A stretch of 64,000 nt of DNA. Source: Antribacter soli. GTDB lineage: Bacteria; Actinomycetota; Actinomycetes; Actinomycetales; Cellulomonadaceae. The position numbers and the translations under genes are program-made. Numbering within the stretch: position 1 is the first letter of the stretch; every line of letters starts with the position of its first letter. Where the stretch lies: contig NZ_JAKGSG010000034.1 of assembly GCF_021568775.1 (NCBI RefSeq), positions 1 to 64,000 of the forward strand. Direction: 5' to 3'. The notes under the pieces were generated by a model, which saw nothing but the letters and a program-made list of their open reading frames with translations, was not told the origin of the DNA and did no database searches. Shown piece after piece: positions 26,063 through 34,842 of this stretch.

Positions 26063-27112
26063 ATGGATCTCTCCATCTTCTGGTTCGTCCTCATCGCGGT
26101 CCTGTGGACCGGGTACCTCGTCCTGGAGGGCTTCGACTTCGGGGTCGGGATGCTGCTCTCGATCCTGCCCCGCGGCGACGCCGCGCACCGCGAGAAGGAG
26201 CGGCGCCTGCTGGTCAACACCATCGGGCCCGTCTGGGACGGCAACGAGGTGTGGCTCCTCACCGCCGGCGGCGCGACCTTCGCCGCGTTCCCCGAGTGGT
26301 ACGCCACCCTGTTCTCCGGCTTCTACCTGCCGTTGCTGCTCATCCTCGTGGCGCTCATCGTGCGCGGCGTCGCCTTCGAGTACCGCGGCAAGATCGCCGA
26401 CGCCGCCTGGGCGCGGCGCTGCGACCTCGCGATCCAGGTCGGCTCCTGGGTTCCCGCCATCCTCTGGGGAGTCGCGTTCGCCAACCTCGTGCGGGGCGTG
26501 CAGCTCGACGAGGCGCACCAGTACGTCGGCGGGTTCTGGGCCTTGCTCAACCCGTTCGCCCTGGTGGGTGGGCTCGTGACGCTCGTCCTGTTCCTGCTGC
26601 ACGGCGCCGTGTTCGTGGCGCTCAAGACCGACGGCGAGATCCGGGCCCGGGCTCGCCGCCTGGCCGGAGTGCTCGGCGTGGCCGCGGTCGTGGTCGCCGG
26701 CGGCTGGGCCGTCTGGGCGCAGCTCGCGTACTCGACCGGGTGGACGTGGGTGGCCGTCGCGATCGCCGCCGGTGGCCTGATCGGCGTCCTCGTGGCGAAC
26801 CGGGCCGGGCGCGAGGGCTGGGCCTTCGCGCTGTCGGCGGTCGTGCTGGTCTCCGCCGTCGTGCTGATCTTCGGCTCGATGTTCCCCGACGTGATGCCCG
26901 GCCTCGGCGGCGGGAACTCGCTGTCGATCGCCGAGGCGTCCTCGACGCCGTACACGCTCGGCGTCATGACCGTCGTCGCGCTCGTGCTGACGCCGCTCGT
27001 GCTCGCGTACCAGGCCTGGACGTACTGGGTGTTCCGGCGGCGCCTGAGCGTGAAGCACATCCCGGCGCCCGTGGGGCTCACGTGGCAGCGGATCAAGGAC
27101 GCCGCGTTCTGA
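26063..27112 (+). CDS. cydB: Cytochrome bd oxidase subunit II
   Basis: CydB (349 aa), the partner subunit of CydA in the inner membrane. LSIFWFVLIAVLWTGYLVLE, GFDFGVGMLL, NTIGPVWDGNEVWLL, and AFPEWYATLFSGFYLPLLLI are signatures of the family, followed by repeated hydrophobic segments (eight to nine helices). It starts 16 bp after cydA and is the second gene of the operon. Length is normal. Confidence 0.97.
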   Translation: MDLSIFWFVLIAVLWTGYLVLEGFDFGVGMLLSILPRGDAAHREKERRLLVNTIGPVWDGNEVWLLTAGGATFAAFPEWYATLFSGFYLPLLLILVALIVRGVAFEYRGKIADAAWARRCDLAIQVGSWVPAILWGVAFANLVRGVQLDEAHQYVGGFWALLNPFALVGGLVTLVLFLLHGAVFVALKTDGEIRARARRLAGVLGVAAVVVAGGWAVWAQLAYSTGWTWVAVAIAAGGLIGVLVANRAGREGWAFALSAVVLVSAVVLIFGSMFPDVMPGLGGGNSLSIAEASSTPYTLGVMTVVALVLTPLVLAYQAWTYWVFRRRLSVKHIPAPVGLTWQRIKDAAF

Positions 27113-27134
27113 GCCGGCACGCAAGGATGGGCCG

Positions 27135-28979
27135 GTGAAGCCTTTCGACCCGCGCCTCGCGCAGGGCGCCGCGGCGCGCGCCTACCTGGTGCTGACCGTG
27201 GGGCTCGGCGCCCTCTCGGCGGGCCTCGTGGTGGCCCAGGCGCTGCTGGTCGCCCGGCTGCTGACCCCCGTCGTGTCGGGGAGCGCCTCGGTGGCCGACG
27301 GCGGCGTGACGGCTCCCGACCAGGTGTGGCCCTTCGCGGCGCTGGTGGCGGTCGTGGGCCTGCGCGGCGCGGTCGCGTGGGCCCAGGACCGGTACGCCCT
27401 GCGGGCCGCCGCCCGGACCGTCGCCGAGCTGCGCTCCGCCGTGGTGGCGGCGTGGGCGGCGCGCCCGCCGCGGTCGGACGTGAGCCGCGAGGCCGACGTG
27501 GCGACCCTGGCCACGCGCGGCCTGGACGCCCTCGAGCCCTATCTCGTCCGGTACCTGCCGCAGCTCGTGCTCACGGCCCTGCTCACGCCCGCTCTCGTGG
27601 TCGTCGTGTGGACGCTCGACTGGGTGTCCGTGCTCGTCGTGATCGTGACGCTGCCGCTCGTTCCGCTGTTCATGGTGCTGGTGGGGCGGCTCACCGCGGG
27701 CACGTCGGAGCGACGCCTCGCCACGGTGCAGCGGCTCGGCGCCCAGGTGCTCGACCTCGTCGCCGGCCTGCCGACCCTGCGCGCCTTCGGCCGCGCCATC
27801 GGGCCCGGCGCCCGCGTGCGCGAGCTCGGCGACGCCTCGCGCCGCGCCACGATGGGAACGCTGCGGGTTGCGTTCCTCTCCTCGATGGTGCTCGAGCTCC
27901 TCACCACGCTCTCGGTGGCGATCGTCGCCGTGGGCGTGGGGCTGCGGCTCGTCGAGGGCGCCATGCCCCTGGAGCCGGCCATCGCCGTGCTCATGCTCGC
28001 ACCCGAGGTCTACCTCCCCCTGCGCCGCGTCGGCGCCGAGTTCCACGCGTCCACCGACGGCCTCGCCGCGGCGGACCGGGCGTTCGCCGTGCTCGAGGAC
28101 GCGGAGCGCGAGGACCGGGCCGACGCCACCCGCCGGCCCGCTCCCCCGCTCGCCGGGGCGACGCTCGTGCTCGACGACGTGACCGTCCGCGCAGGCGACC
28201 GGGCCGTCTACGCGCCCGCGGGTCTCTCGGCCAGGATCCCGCTCGGGGCGGGCACGCCCGGCAGCGGGCGGGTCGTCGCGCTGCGCGGCCCGAGCGGCGG
28301 CGGGAAGTCGACGGCGGTGCTCGCGCTCCTCGGGCTGCTGCGGCCCGACGCCGGCCGGGTGCTCGTGGAGCCCGCCGCCGGCGGTGGTGACGGCGCGGCC
28401 GGGCCGGTCGACCTCACCGACGTCGACCTCGAGAGCTGGTGGGCGCGGCTCACCTGGGTGCCGCAGCGCCCGTCCCTCCCACCCGGCACCGTGCACGACG
28501 TCGTGACGGCCACCCGGGCGGTCGGTTCGCCGGAGCGGGACGAGGCCGCCCGGCGCACGGGACTCGACGCCGTCGTGCGCGACCTGCCCCGGGGCTGGGA
28601 CACCGTCGTGGGCCTGGGCGGCGTCGGGCTGAGCGTCGGCCAGCGCCAGCGTGTCGCCCTCACCGCCGCGCTCCTCGACGACGCCGCGGCCCGGCCGCTC
28701 GTCGTCCTCGACGAGCCGACCGCCCACCTCGACGCCCGCGGCGAGCAGGCGGTCCTCGACACGGTCCGGGCGTGGCGCGACGCCGGCCGCACGGTCGTCG
28801 TCGTCGCCCACCGGGCGTCGCTGCTGGCGCTAGCCGACCAGGTGGTCGACGTGTCGTCGGCGCCTGCTCCCGCTGTGGGTGTGGCTGCGGCGACAATTCA
28901 CGCCACGACTCCCGCCGCAGCCATACCCACAGCACCGGACACCACTTCCGCACCACCGGAGGCGAGGCATGAGCGATAG
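27135..28979 (+). CDS. cydD: Thiol reductant ABC exporter subunit CydD
   Basis: A 614-aa half-transporter with fused permease and ATPase. With CydC it exports glutathione or cysteine and is needed to assemble cytochrome bd. The TM domain spans about residues 15-315 (for example LYLV-like VLTALLTPALVVVVWTLDWV). In the ATPase, Walker A is LRGPSGGGKSTAVLALLG, the signature LSVGQRQRVAL, and Walker B LVVLDEPTAHLD. The start is a GTG 22 bp after cydB. The last 35 residues (from SSAPAPAVG) are encoded by a 62-bp palindrome and are not family sequence. It overlaps cydC by 11 bp. Confidence 0.93.
   Translation: MKPFDPRLAQGAAARAYLVLTVGLGALSAGLVVAQALLVARLLTPVVSGSASVADGGVTAPDQVWPFAALVAVVGLRGAVAWAQDRYALRAAARTVAELRSAVVAAWAARPPRSDVSREADVATLATRGLDALEPYLVRYLPQLVLTALLTPALVVVVWTLDWVSVLVVIVTLPLVPLFMVLVGRLTAGTSERRLATVQRLGAQVLDLVAGLPTLRAFGRAIGPGARVRELGDASRRATMGTLRVAFLSSMVLELLTTLSVAIVAVGVGLRLVEGAMPLEPAIAVLMLAPEVYLPLRRVGAEFHASTDGLAAADRAFAVLEDAEREDRADATRRPAPPLAGATLVLDDVTVRAGDRAVYAPAGLSARIPLGAGTPGSGRVVALRGPSGGGKSTAVLALLGLLRPDAGRVLVEPAAGGGDGAAGPVDLTDVDLESWWARLTWVPQRPSLPPGTVHDVVTATRAVGSPERDEAARRTGLDAVVRDLPRGWDTVVGLGGVGLSVGQRQRVALTAALLDDAAARPLVVLDEPTAHLDARGEQAVLDTVRAWRDAGRTVVVVAHRASLLALADQVVDVSSAPAPAVGVAAATIHATTPAAAIPTAPDTTSAPPEARHER
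28872..28933. repeat. 21-bp-arm palindrome inside the 3' end of cydD
   Basis: Arms 28872-28892 and 28913-28933 (GCTGTGGGTGTGGCTGCGGC type) pair over 21 bp with a single G-T. The 20-nt loop is AT-richer than its surroundings. It extends CydD by a low-complexity tail instead of ending the gene. Confidence 0.85.
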
Positions 28980-30223
28980 GCGAGAGGCGTCGGGCAGCGG
29001 GCGGCACGACCCGCTGCGGGCGGTGCTGCCCCTGCTCGAGGTACGGCCCGGCCGGGTCGCCGCCGCCGTCGCGCTCGGGACCCTGGCCCTCGGGTGCGCG
29101 ATCGGTCTCGCGGCCGTAGCCGCGTGGCTCATCGCGCGCGCCTCGCAGATGCCGCCGGTGCTGACCCTGTCGGTCGCCGTGGTGTCGGTGCGGGCGTTCG
29201 GGATCGGGCGGGGGGTGCTGCGGTACTGCGAGCGCCTCGCGTCGCACGACGTCGCGCTGCGCGGCATGGCGGCGCTGCGGGCCAACGTGTACGACGCCCT
29301 CGCGCGGAGCGCCGCGCCGCTGACCGTGCGCCGCGGCGACCTGCTGGCGCGCCTCGGGGCCGACGTCGACGACGTGGGCGACGTCGTGGTGCGTGCCGTC
29401 GTCCCCGCGGGCGTCGCGCTCGTGGTCGGGGCGGGGTCCGCGGTGCTCGTCGGCGCGTTCCTGCCCGCGGCGGGCGCGGCCCTCGCCGCGTGCCTCGTGC
29501 TCGCGGGGGTGGTCGCGCCGTGGCTGGCCGCGCGCGCCGCCGCGTCCGTCGAGGCGCAGGGCGCGACTGTGCGGGGCGAGGTGACCGCCCTGACACTCGA
29601 GCTGCTGGAGGACGCCTCCGCGCTGCGCGTCTCCGGGCGCTTCGACGACCGGCTCGCCCAGCTGGGCCGCGCCGACGACCGGCTCACCGCCGTCGCCGAC
29701 GCCGGAGCCCGCACCACCGGCCTGTCCTCCGCACTCGGCGCGCTCGCGCAGGGGCTCGCGGTCGTCGCCGCGATCGCCCTCGGGATCCCCGCGGTGCTCG
29801 ACGGCCGGCTCGCGCCCGAGGAGCTCACCGTCGTGGTCCTGACGCCGCTCGCCGTGTTCGAGGCGACCGCCGGGATGCCCGCCGCGGCGGTGCAGCTGCA
29901 CCGCTCACGCGAGGCGGCGCGGCGCCTGCTGGCGCTGCTGCCGGAGGGCGGGCCGGGTGTCCCCCGCGTGATCGGCAGTCCGTCGGAGGGCGTGATCGGC
30001 GAGGTGGGCACGGGCTTGAGCGCCGCCGCGGCGGGGTCGCTCCTCGAGCTCGACGGCGTCACCGCGGGCTGGGGCGACCGGGCGGTCGTCGCGGGCGTGT
30101 CACTCGCCCTGGTACCGGGCTCGGTCGTGGCGCTCGCCGGGCCGTCGGGCGTGGGCAAGACGACGCTGCTCGCTACGGCAGCCGGCCTGGTCCCGCCGCT
30201 CGCAGGCTCGGTGCATACCGCTC

Positions 30224-30290
30224 GATCGGCAGTTCGTCGCGTGATCGGCAGCCCGGCCTACCGATCATCCGACGAACTGCCGATCACGCG
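30224..30290. repeat. Long palindrome inserted in cydC
   Basis: Outer arms 30224-30239 and 30270-30285 pair perfectly over 16 bp (GATCGGCAGTTCGTCG); inner arms 30242-30248 and 30261-30267 (TGATCGG/CCGATCA) continue the stem to a 12-nt loop. CGCGTGATCGGCAG occurs at 30238-30251, inverted at 30277-30290, and again upstream at 29965-29978. The CGCGTGATCG core is shared with P1 and P2. Confidence 0.85.
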
Positions 30291-30772
30291 AGAGGGAGCG
30301 GGCGCGGGGGCGGGGGCGGGGGCGGGGGCCCGCGGCCCTGCTCGTGGCCGAGGACGGGCATGTGTTCGACACCACGGTGCTGGAGAACCTCCGGGTGGCA
30401 CGGGGGGACGTCACCCCGGACGAGGCGCGCGACGCCCTCCGCACCGTCGGCCTGGGCGACTGGCTCGACGGGCTGCCGGAGGGCCTCGGGACGATGGTGG
30501 GCTCGGACGCGGCGGCCGTGTCAGGGGGCGAGCGTCGCCGGCTGCTCGTCGCCCGCGCGCTGCTCGCCCCCGCGCGGGTCCTGCTGGTCGACGAGCCCGC
30601 CGAGCACCTCGACGCGACCACGGCGGACGCCCTCGTGCGCACCCTGGTGGAGCACGCGCGTGCGACGGGGCGCGCGGTGCTCCTGGCCACGCACCGGCTG
30701 AGTCCGTTGGACGCCGTGGACGAGGTGCTGGTGCTGCGCCGCGCGGACAGCGGCGACGACCCGGCCGCGGCG

Positions 30773-30832
30773 GGCGAGCCCGCCGCAGGCGAGCCCGCCG
30801 CAGGCGAGCCCGCCGCAGGCGAGCCCGCCCGG
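30773..30832 (+). repeat. 15-bp tandem repeat in the 3' part of cydC
   Basis: About four copies of GGCGAGCCCGCCGCA encode an AGEPA repeat just before the C-terminus of the cydC second fragment. It is in-frame (15 bp), so the repeat number can vary without frameshift. Confidence 0.8.
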
Positions 30833-30940
30833 GTCTGGGCGCGCGGCACGCACGCGCACCTCCTGGCGACCGACGAGGCCTATGCCTGGGCCGCCGCGGC
30901 GGAGACCATCGCGCCGAGATAGTGCCGAGATAGTCAGGCC

Positions 30941-30999
30941 GTCGGACGGGGTGACTACCTCGCCACCAGAAGGCCGCCGAAGTAGTCGACCCGTCCGAC
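30941..30999. terminator. Bidirectional hairpin between convergent cydC and the flavoprotein gene
   Basis: Arms 30941-30962 and 30978-30999 pair at 19 of 22 positions (GTCGGACGGG with CCCGTCCGAC outermost); the loop is 15 nt. A second perfect palindrome GAGGTGATCACCTC follows at 31000-31013. The convergent position suggests a two-way terminator. Confidence 0.7.
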
Positions 31000-31025
31000 G
31001 AGGTGATCACCTCGACATGTCCCGG

Positions 31026-32630
31026 CTACGCCCCCAGCGCCGCCATCGCCGCCGCGCGGCCCGGGATGCCGCTCACTCCCCCGCCACGCCGCGCGCCGGC
31101 ACCGGCCAGCAGCACAGCGTCGTGCGCCGTCTCGACGCCCCAGCGCCCCACCTCGTCGTCGGACTCGGCAAACGGCCACGCGAGGTCGCGGTGGAAGATG
31201 TGCCCGCCGGGCAGGCCGACGTCGCCCTCGAGGTCGACGGGAGTCCGCACCTCGAGGCAGGGCTTGCCGTCGGCGTCGAGCGCGAGGCAGTCCTCGATCG
31301 GCTCGGCGAGCACGGAGTCGAGCGACCGGAGCGTCGCCGCGAGCGCCGCGTCGCGCGCGCCGTCGGGGTCGTCGCGGAACAGCCGCGTGGGCATGTGCAG
31401 CCCGAACAGCGTGATGGTCTGCGCCCCGGCCTCCCGGAGCGAGGGCCCGAGGATCGACGGGTCCGTCAGCGTGTGGCAGTAGATCTCGGACGGCGGCAGG
31501 TCGGGGATCTTGCCGTCGGCGGCCTGCGCGTACGCCGCCTGGAGCTGGGTGAGCGACTCGTTGACGTGGAACGTCCCGGCGAACGCGGCGACGGGATCGA
31601 CACCGTCGCGCAGCCGCGGCAAGCGCGTGAGCAGCATGTTCACCTTGAGCTGCGCCCCCTCGGGCGCGGTGTCGTCTCCCACCGGAGCCGCCCCCGACGC
31701 GGCGAGGAGGCGGTCGAGCGTGGCGGGCGCGCAGCCCGCGAGGACGTGCCCGGCGCGCACGCCGTGGGCGCGCCCGTCTGCGTCGGCCCACGCAACCTCC
31801 GCGTCCGCGCCCGGCGCTCCCGGGTCGACCGCCGTGACCTCGGCCCCGGTGCGGATCGTGGCGCCCGCCGCGAGGGCGGCGTCGCGCAGCGCCCCGGTGA
31901 CGGCGCCCATGCCGCCGACGGGCACGTCCCAGTCGCCGGTGCCGTTGCCGACCACGTGGTACAGGAAGCAGCGGTTCTGCCGCAGCGACTCCTCGTCGAC
32001 GTCGGCGAACGTGCCGATGAGCGCGTCCGTCGCGGCGACGCCGCGCACGACGTCGTCCGCGAAGGTGCGCCGCAGCACGGCGCCGATCGGTTCCTCGAAC
32101 AGCGTCCGCCACGTCGCGTCGTCGCCGACGAGGGCACGGGCCTCGTCCCGGGAGACCAGCGGCTCGGTCATCGTGGGAAACAGCCGCCGTGCGACGGCGG
32201 CGGTGCCGGCGTAGAACCGCTGCCAGGCCTCGAAGTCCGCATCGCTGCCGGTGAGGCTGCGGAACGAGGCGCGCGAGACGTCGTCGGACCCTGTGTCGAC
32301 CAACAGACCGCCGTCTCCGACGGGCGTGTACGACGAGAAGCGGCGCCGCCGCAGCTCGAGCGGCAGGGCGAGCTCCGTGACGATCTGTCGCGGCAGGAGC
32401 GAGACGAGGTACGAGTAGCGCGACAGCCGCGCATCCACGCCGGTGAACGGGCGGGCCGACACGGCGGCCCCGCCCACGTGGTCGAGGCGCTCGAGGACGA
32501 GCACCGAACGGCCCGCGCGGGCGAGGTAGGCCGCGGCGGTCAGGCCGTTGTGGCCGCCTCCGACGACGACGGCGTCGTAGCGGGCGGCGGTGCCGTCCGG
32601 GGGGCCGGCCGAGGCGGGTGTCGCGTGCAT
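31026..32630 (-). CDS. Phytoene-desaturase-like FAD-dependent oxidoreductase
   Basis: A 534-aa flavoprotein of the CrtI/PYROXD2-like NAD(P)/FAD-dependent family. The dinucleotide motif VVVGGGHNGLTAAAYLARAG (about residues 21-40) is followed by the E/R motif LVLERLDHVGGAA. The internal MGAVTGALRDAALAAGA plus IRTGAEV and the C-terminal AHDAVLLAGAGARRGGGVSG-type FAD motif complete the fold. Members act on carotenoids or other isoprenoids, but no carotenoid genes are adjacent, so the substrate is unknown. The start at 32630 leaves a short Ala/Pro leader; the open frame upstream crosses the riboswitch region and is not coding. Confidence 0.88.
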   Translation of the reverse strand: MHATPASAGPPDGTAARYDAVVVGGGHNGLTAAAYLARAGRSVLVLERLDHVGGAAVSARPFTGVDARLSRYSYLVSLLPRQIVTELALPLELRRRRFSSYTPVGDGGLLVDTGSDDVSRASFRSLTGSDADFEAWQRFYAGTAAVARRLFPTMTEPLVSRDEARALVGDDATWRTLFEEPIGAVLRRTFADDVVRGVAATDALIGTFADVDEESLRQNRCFLYHVVGNGTGDWDVPVGGMGAVTGALRDAALAAGATIRTGAEVTAVDPGAPGADAEVAWADADGRAHGVRAGHVLAGCAPATLDRLLAASGAAPVGDDTAPEGAQLKVNMLLTRLPRLRDGVDPVAAFAGTFHVNESLTQLQAAYAQAADGKIPDLPPSEIYCHTLTDPSILGPSLREAGAQTITLFGLHMPTRLFRDDPDGARDAALAATLRSLDSVLAEPIEDCLALDADGKPCLEVRTPVDLEGDVGLPGGHIFHRDLAWPFAESDDEVGRWGVETAHDAVLLAGAGARRGGGVSGIPGRAAAMAALGA

Positions 32631-32739
32631 GGCGCCATCCTGGCACGGTGCCCGTAACCGGATCGTGACAATTCTGGAGAGTCCCGGTACGGTCGACTCA
32701 CCTCGCCGGTCCGGTGGGGTCCAGGACTGGACGCCGAGC

Positions 32740-32897
32740 CCTGTCAACGGTCCTGAGCAGCGACGACATGACAGGGGCGGGGGAACCAGGTAAGCCGGAC
32801 GCGCAAGCGTCCTCGGGGTGAAGCCCGGCGAGAGCCGGGCCGGGTGAACGCTCTCCCTATCCGAACCCGACAGCTCACCTCGTAGGCGTCGAGGAGA
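32740..32897 (+). promoter_or_regulatory. c-di-AMP riboswitch (ydaO-yuaA type)
   Basis: The leader of the NlpC/P60 gene carries the conserved blocks of this class: CGGGGGAACCAGGTAAGCC, GGGGTGAAGCC, CCGGGTGAACGC, then TATCCGAACCCGACAGCT and CACCTCGTAGGCGTCGAGG. Actinobacteria commonly use it to control cell-wall hydrolases in response to c-di-AMP. Exact ends are approximate. It begins about 7 bp before the start codon region, so it probably acts on transcription or ribosome access. Confidence 0.9.
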
Positions 32898-32903
32898 CCA
32901 CTG

Positions 32904-33776
32904 GTGACCACACTCACCGACGAGCTCGCCGCGCGCGGCGAGCAGATCACGACCACCCAGCGGGCCCGGCACCGTGCCGACGGCCCGCCCGTCACCCCCC
33001 TGACCACCTTCACCCAGATTGCGACCGAGAACGCCGCCCGCACAGGCGCCATCGCGATGGTGTCCTCGGGCATCCTGGCGTCGGTGTTCTCGTCGCCCGC
33101 CGCCGCAGCGCCCGTCGAGACGTCCAACCGCCACACGCTCGACGTGGCGACGACCCCGAGCACGACCCTCCAGCTCGTGCCCATCGTGGAGGTGTCCGCA
33201 GACGCCCATGTGACGATCGAGGCCGCACCGGTCAGTGTCACTCCCTTCGAGAAGACGGCCGAGGGCATCGCCCAGGCCGAGGCGGAAGCCCGCGCTCTCG
33301 CGGAGGCGCAGGCCCGTGCCGAGGCGGAAGCCCAGGCACGGGCGGAGGCCGAGGCGGCCGCAGCGGCACAGGCCGCAGCAGCGGCGGCCGCGGCCGAGGC
33401 AGAGGCCGCGGCGGCAGCCGCCGCAGCCTCGTCGGCCGACCTCGGCGCCCGGGCGGTCGCGATCGCCATGGAGCTCGTCGGCACCCCGTACGTCTACGGC
33501 GGCGAGTCGCTCTCGGGCTTCGACTGCTCCGGGCTGATCTGGTACGTGTACCAGCAGCTCGGGATCGACCTGCCGCGCTCGTCCTCCGAGCAGCGCTACG
33601 CGGGCACGGTCGTGTCCGCGGCCGACGCGCGGCCTGGCGACCTCGTCTGGACGTCCGGCCACATCGCGCTCTATGCGGGCAACGGCATGGTCGTCGAGGC
33701 GCAGCAGGTCGGCGTGCCCGTGCAGTACACCGCCATGTGGCAGGACAACCCGGTGTTCATCCGCGTCACCGGCTGA
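32904..33776 (+). CDS. NlpC/P60 family peptidoglycan hydrolase (secreted)
   Basis: A 290-aa secreted cell-wall hydrolase. An N-terminal segment with a hydrophobic stretch (GAIAMVSSGILASVFSSPAA) probably acts as signal peptide or anchor. A long Ala/Glu coiled region follows (about residues 118-180, AEAEARALAEAQARAEAEA). The catalytic NlpC/P60 domain is C-terminal, with Cys in GFDCSGLIWYVYQ (about 210), His in GHIALYAG, and polar residues in VVEAQQVG. It cleaves D-Glu/mDAP-type stem peptides by family analogy. It has a GTG start. Its leader contains a c-di-AMP riboswitch, tying expression to osmotic or cell-wall signalling. A strong terminator follows at 33782. Confidence 0.93.
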   Translation: MTTLTDELAARGEQITTTQRARHRADGPPVTPLTTFTQIATENAARTGAIAMVSSGILASVFSSPAAAAPVETSNRHTLDVATTPSTTLQLVPIVEVSADAHVTIEAAPVSVTPFEKTAEGIAQAEAEARALAEAQARAEAEAQARAEAEAAAAAQAAAAAAAAEAEAAAAAAAASSADLGARAVAIAMELVGTPYVYGGESLSGFDCSGLIWYVYQQLGIDLPRSSSEQRYAGTVVSAADARPGDLVWTSGHIALYAGNGMVVEAQQVGVPVQYTAMWQDNPVFIRVTG

Positions 33777-33781
33777 GTCTG

Positions 33782-33821
33782 CCGGCGGGGCGCGGCGGAC
33801 TGGGCCGCCTCGCCCCGCCGG
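33782..33821 (+). terminator. Hairpin terminator after the NlpC/P60 gene
   Basis: An 11-bp perfect outer stem (33782-33792 with 33811-33821) is extended by five further pairs after one mismatch; the loop is 6 nt. It lies 6 bp beyond the stop codon. Confidence 0.75.
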
Positions 33822-33844
33822 TCCCGTCGGGTAGCGTCCCCCGC

Positions 33845-34828
33845 GTGAAGATCCTCGTCCCGGACGTCCCCTTCGACCTCGCCTTCACGGCCCTGCTGCC
33901 CGACGGCGGAGCCTCCTTCGGCCCAGGCGGCACCGACATCGTGGTCGCCTACGCGATGAAGGAGCCGGTGCCGGAGGAGCACGTCGACGCCGACGTCCTG
34001 GTGACGTGGTCGAGCCCGCCGCGGGTGGTCGCGGACGCCGCCCGGCGCCTGACCCGGCTGCGCTGGGTGCAGACGCTCGCGGCCGGGCCGGACGTCGCCG
34101 TGGCGGCGAACTTCGCACCGGACGTCGTGATCGCGTCGGGCCGTTCGCTGCACGACGACACGGTCGCCGAGCACACCCTCGGCCTCGTCCTCGCGCTCGT
34201 GCGCCGCCTCGACGTGTCGTTCGCCGCCCAGCGGGAGCACCGGTGGGCGAAGGAGATCACGTTCGCGCAGGAGGACCCCGCGACGGCCGCCTCGTACACC
34301 CTCGACGGAGCGCGGGTCACGATCTGGGGCTTCGGGTCGATCGCCGCCGTCCTCGCGCCGCTGCTGTCCGCGCTCGGAGCCCAGGTGACCGGCGTCGCGG
34401 GCACCGCGGGCGAGCGCCACGGCTTCTCCGTCGTCACCGCCGACGACCTGCCGACCTTGCTGCCGCGCACCGACGTGCTGATCTCGCTGCTGCCGGCGAC
34501 CCCGCAGACCCGGCACGCGCTCGACGCGGCGACGCTCGCCTTCCTGCCCCCGCACGCCCGGTTCGTCAACGTCGGGCGCGGGGCGACCGTCGACGAGGCG
34601 GCGCTCGTCGACGCCCTACGCGGCGGGCGGCTGGCCGGCGCCGCGCTCGACGTCATGCAGACCGAGCCGCTGCCTGCGGACTCACCGCTCTGGGACGCTC
34701 CCGGCATGATCCTCACGCCCCACGTCGCGGGCGGCCGGCCGCGGGGAGCGGCGCGGTTCCTCGCGGAGCAGCTCACGGCCTGGCGCACCGGCGGCCGGGA
34801 GGCGCTGCGCAACGTCGTCGTGCGGTAG
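33845..34828 (+). CDS. D-isomer-specific 2-hydroxyacid dehydrogenase family protein
   Basis: A 327-aa NAD(P)-dependent dehydrogenase that interconverts 2-oxoacids and D-2-hydroxyacids. The GTG at 33845 (VKILVPDVPFDLAF) is chosen because it begins the conserved N-terminal fold. The nucleotide-binding motif is VTIWGFGSIAAVLAPLL, a GxGxxA-like variant with Ser-Ile-Ala. LISLLPATPQTRHALDA, FVNVGRGATVDEAALV (catalytic Arg region), the Glu in MQTEPLP, and the catalytic His in ILTPHVAGG are present. The substrate is unknown; GhrA-like glyoxylate reductases are similar in length. Convergent with mutM. Confidence 0.9.
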   Translation: MKILVPDVPFDLAFTALLPDGGASFGPGGTDIVVAYAMKEPVPEEHVDADVLVTWSSPPRVVADAARRLTRLRWVQTLAAGPDVAVAANFAPDVVIASGRSLHDDTVAEHTLGLVLALVRRLDVSFAAQREHRWAKEITFAQEDPATAASYTLDGARVTIWGFGSIAAVLAPLLSALGAQVTGVAGTAGERHGFSVVTADDLPTLLPRTDVLISLLPATPQTRHALDAATLAFLPPHARFVNVGRGATVDEAALVDALRGGRLAGAALDVMQTEPLPADSPLWDAPGMILTPHVAGGRPRGAARFLAEQLTAWRTGGREALRNVVVR

Positions 34829-34842
34829 GCGGGCCGGGAGGC

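Larger units (their letters stand above)
28969..30922 (+). pseudogene. cydC: cydC-like ABC exporter subunit, split by a palindrome and a frame change
   Basis: The first part (from ATG 28969, MSDRREASGSGRHDPLRAVL) encodes the TM domain and the start of the ATPase, including Walker A AGPSGVGKTTLLATAAG, up to LAGSV near 30213. The remainder of the ATPase is in the +1 frame from about 30330: ALLVAEDGHVFDTTVLENL, signature VSGGERRRLLVARALL and Walker B VLLVDEPAEHLD, ending at TAG 30920-30922. Between them lie a 62-bp hairpin and a G-rich (GGGGGC) repeat, about 118 nt where relatives have about 60. Without frameshifting the product lacks signature and Walker B motifs. A sequencing or assembly indel in the G-rich run is a real alternative. 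Confidence 0.8.

Noticed and set aside
31026-33662. 878-aa reading of the flavoprotein running across the riboswitch and NlpC/P60 gene
   Set aside because: The upstream part is antisense to the riboswitch and the hydrolase; family sequence begins at the start at 32630.
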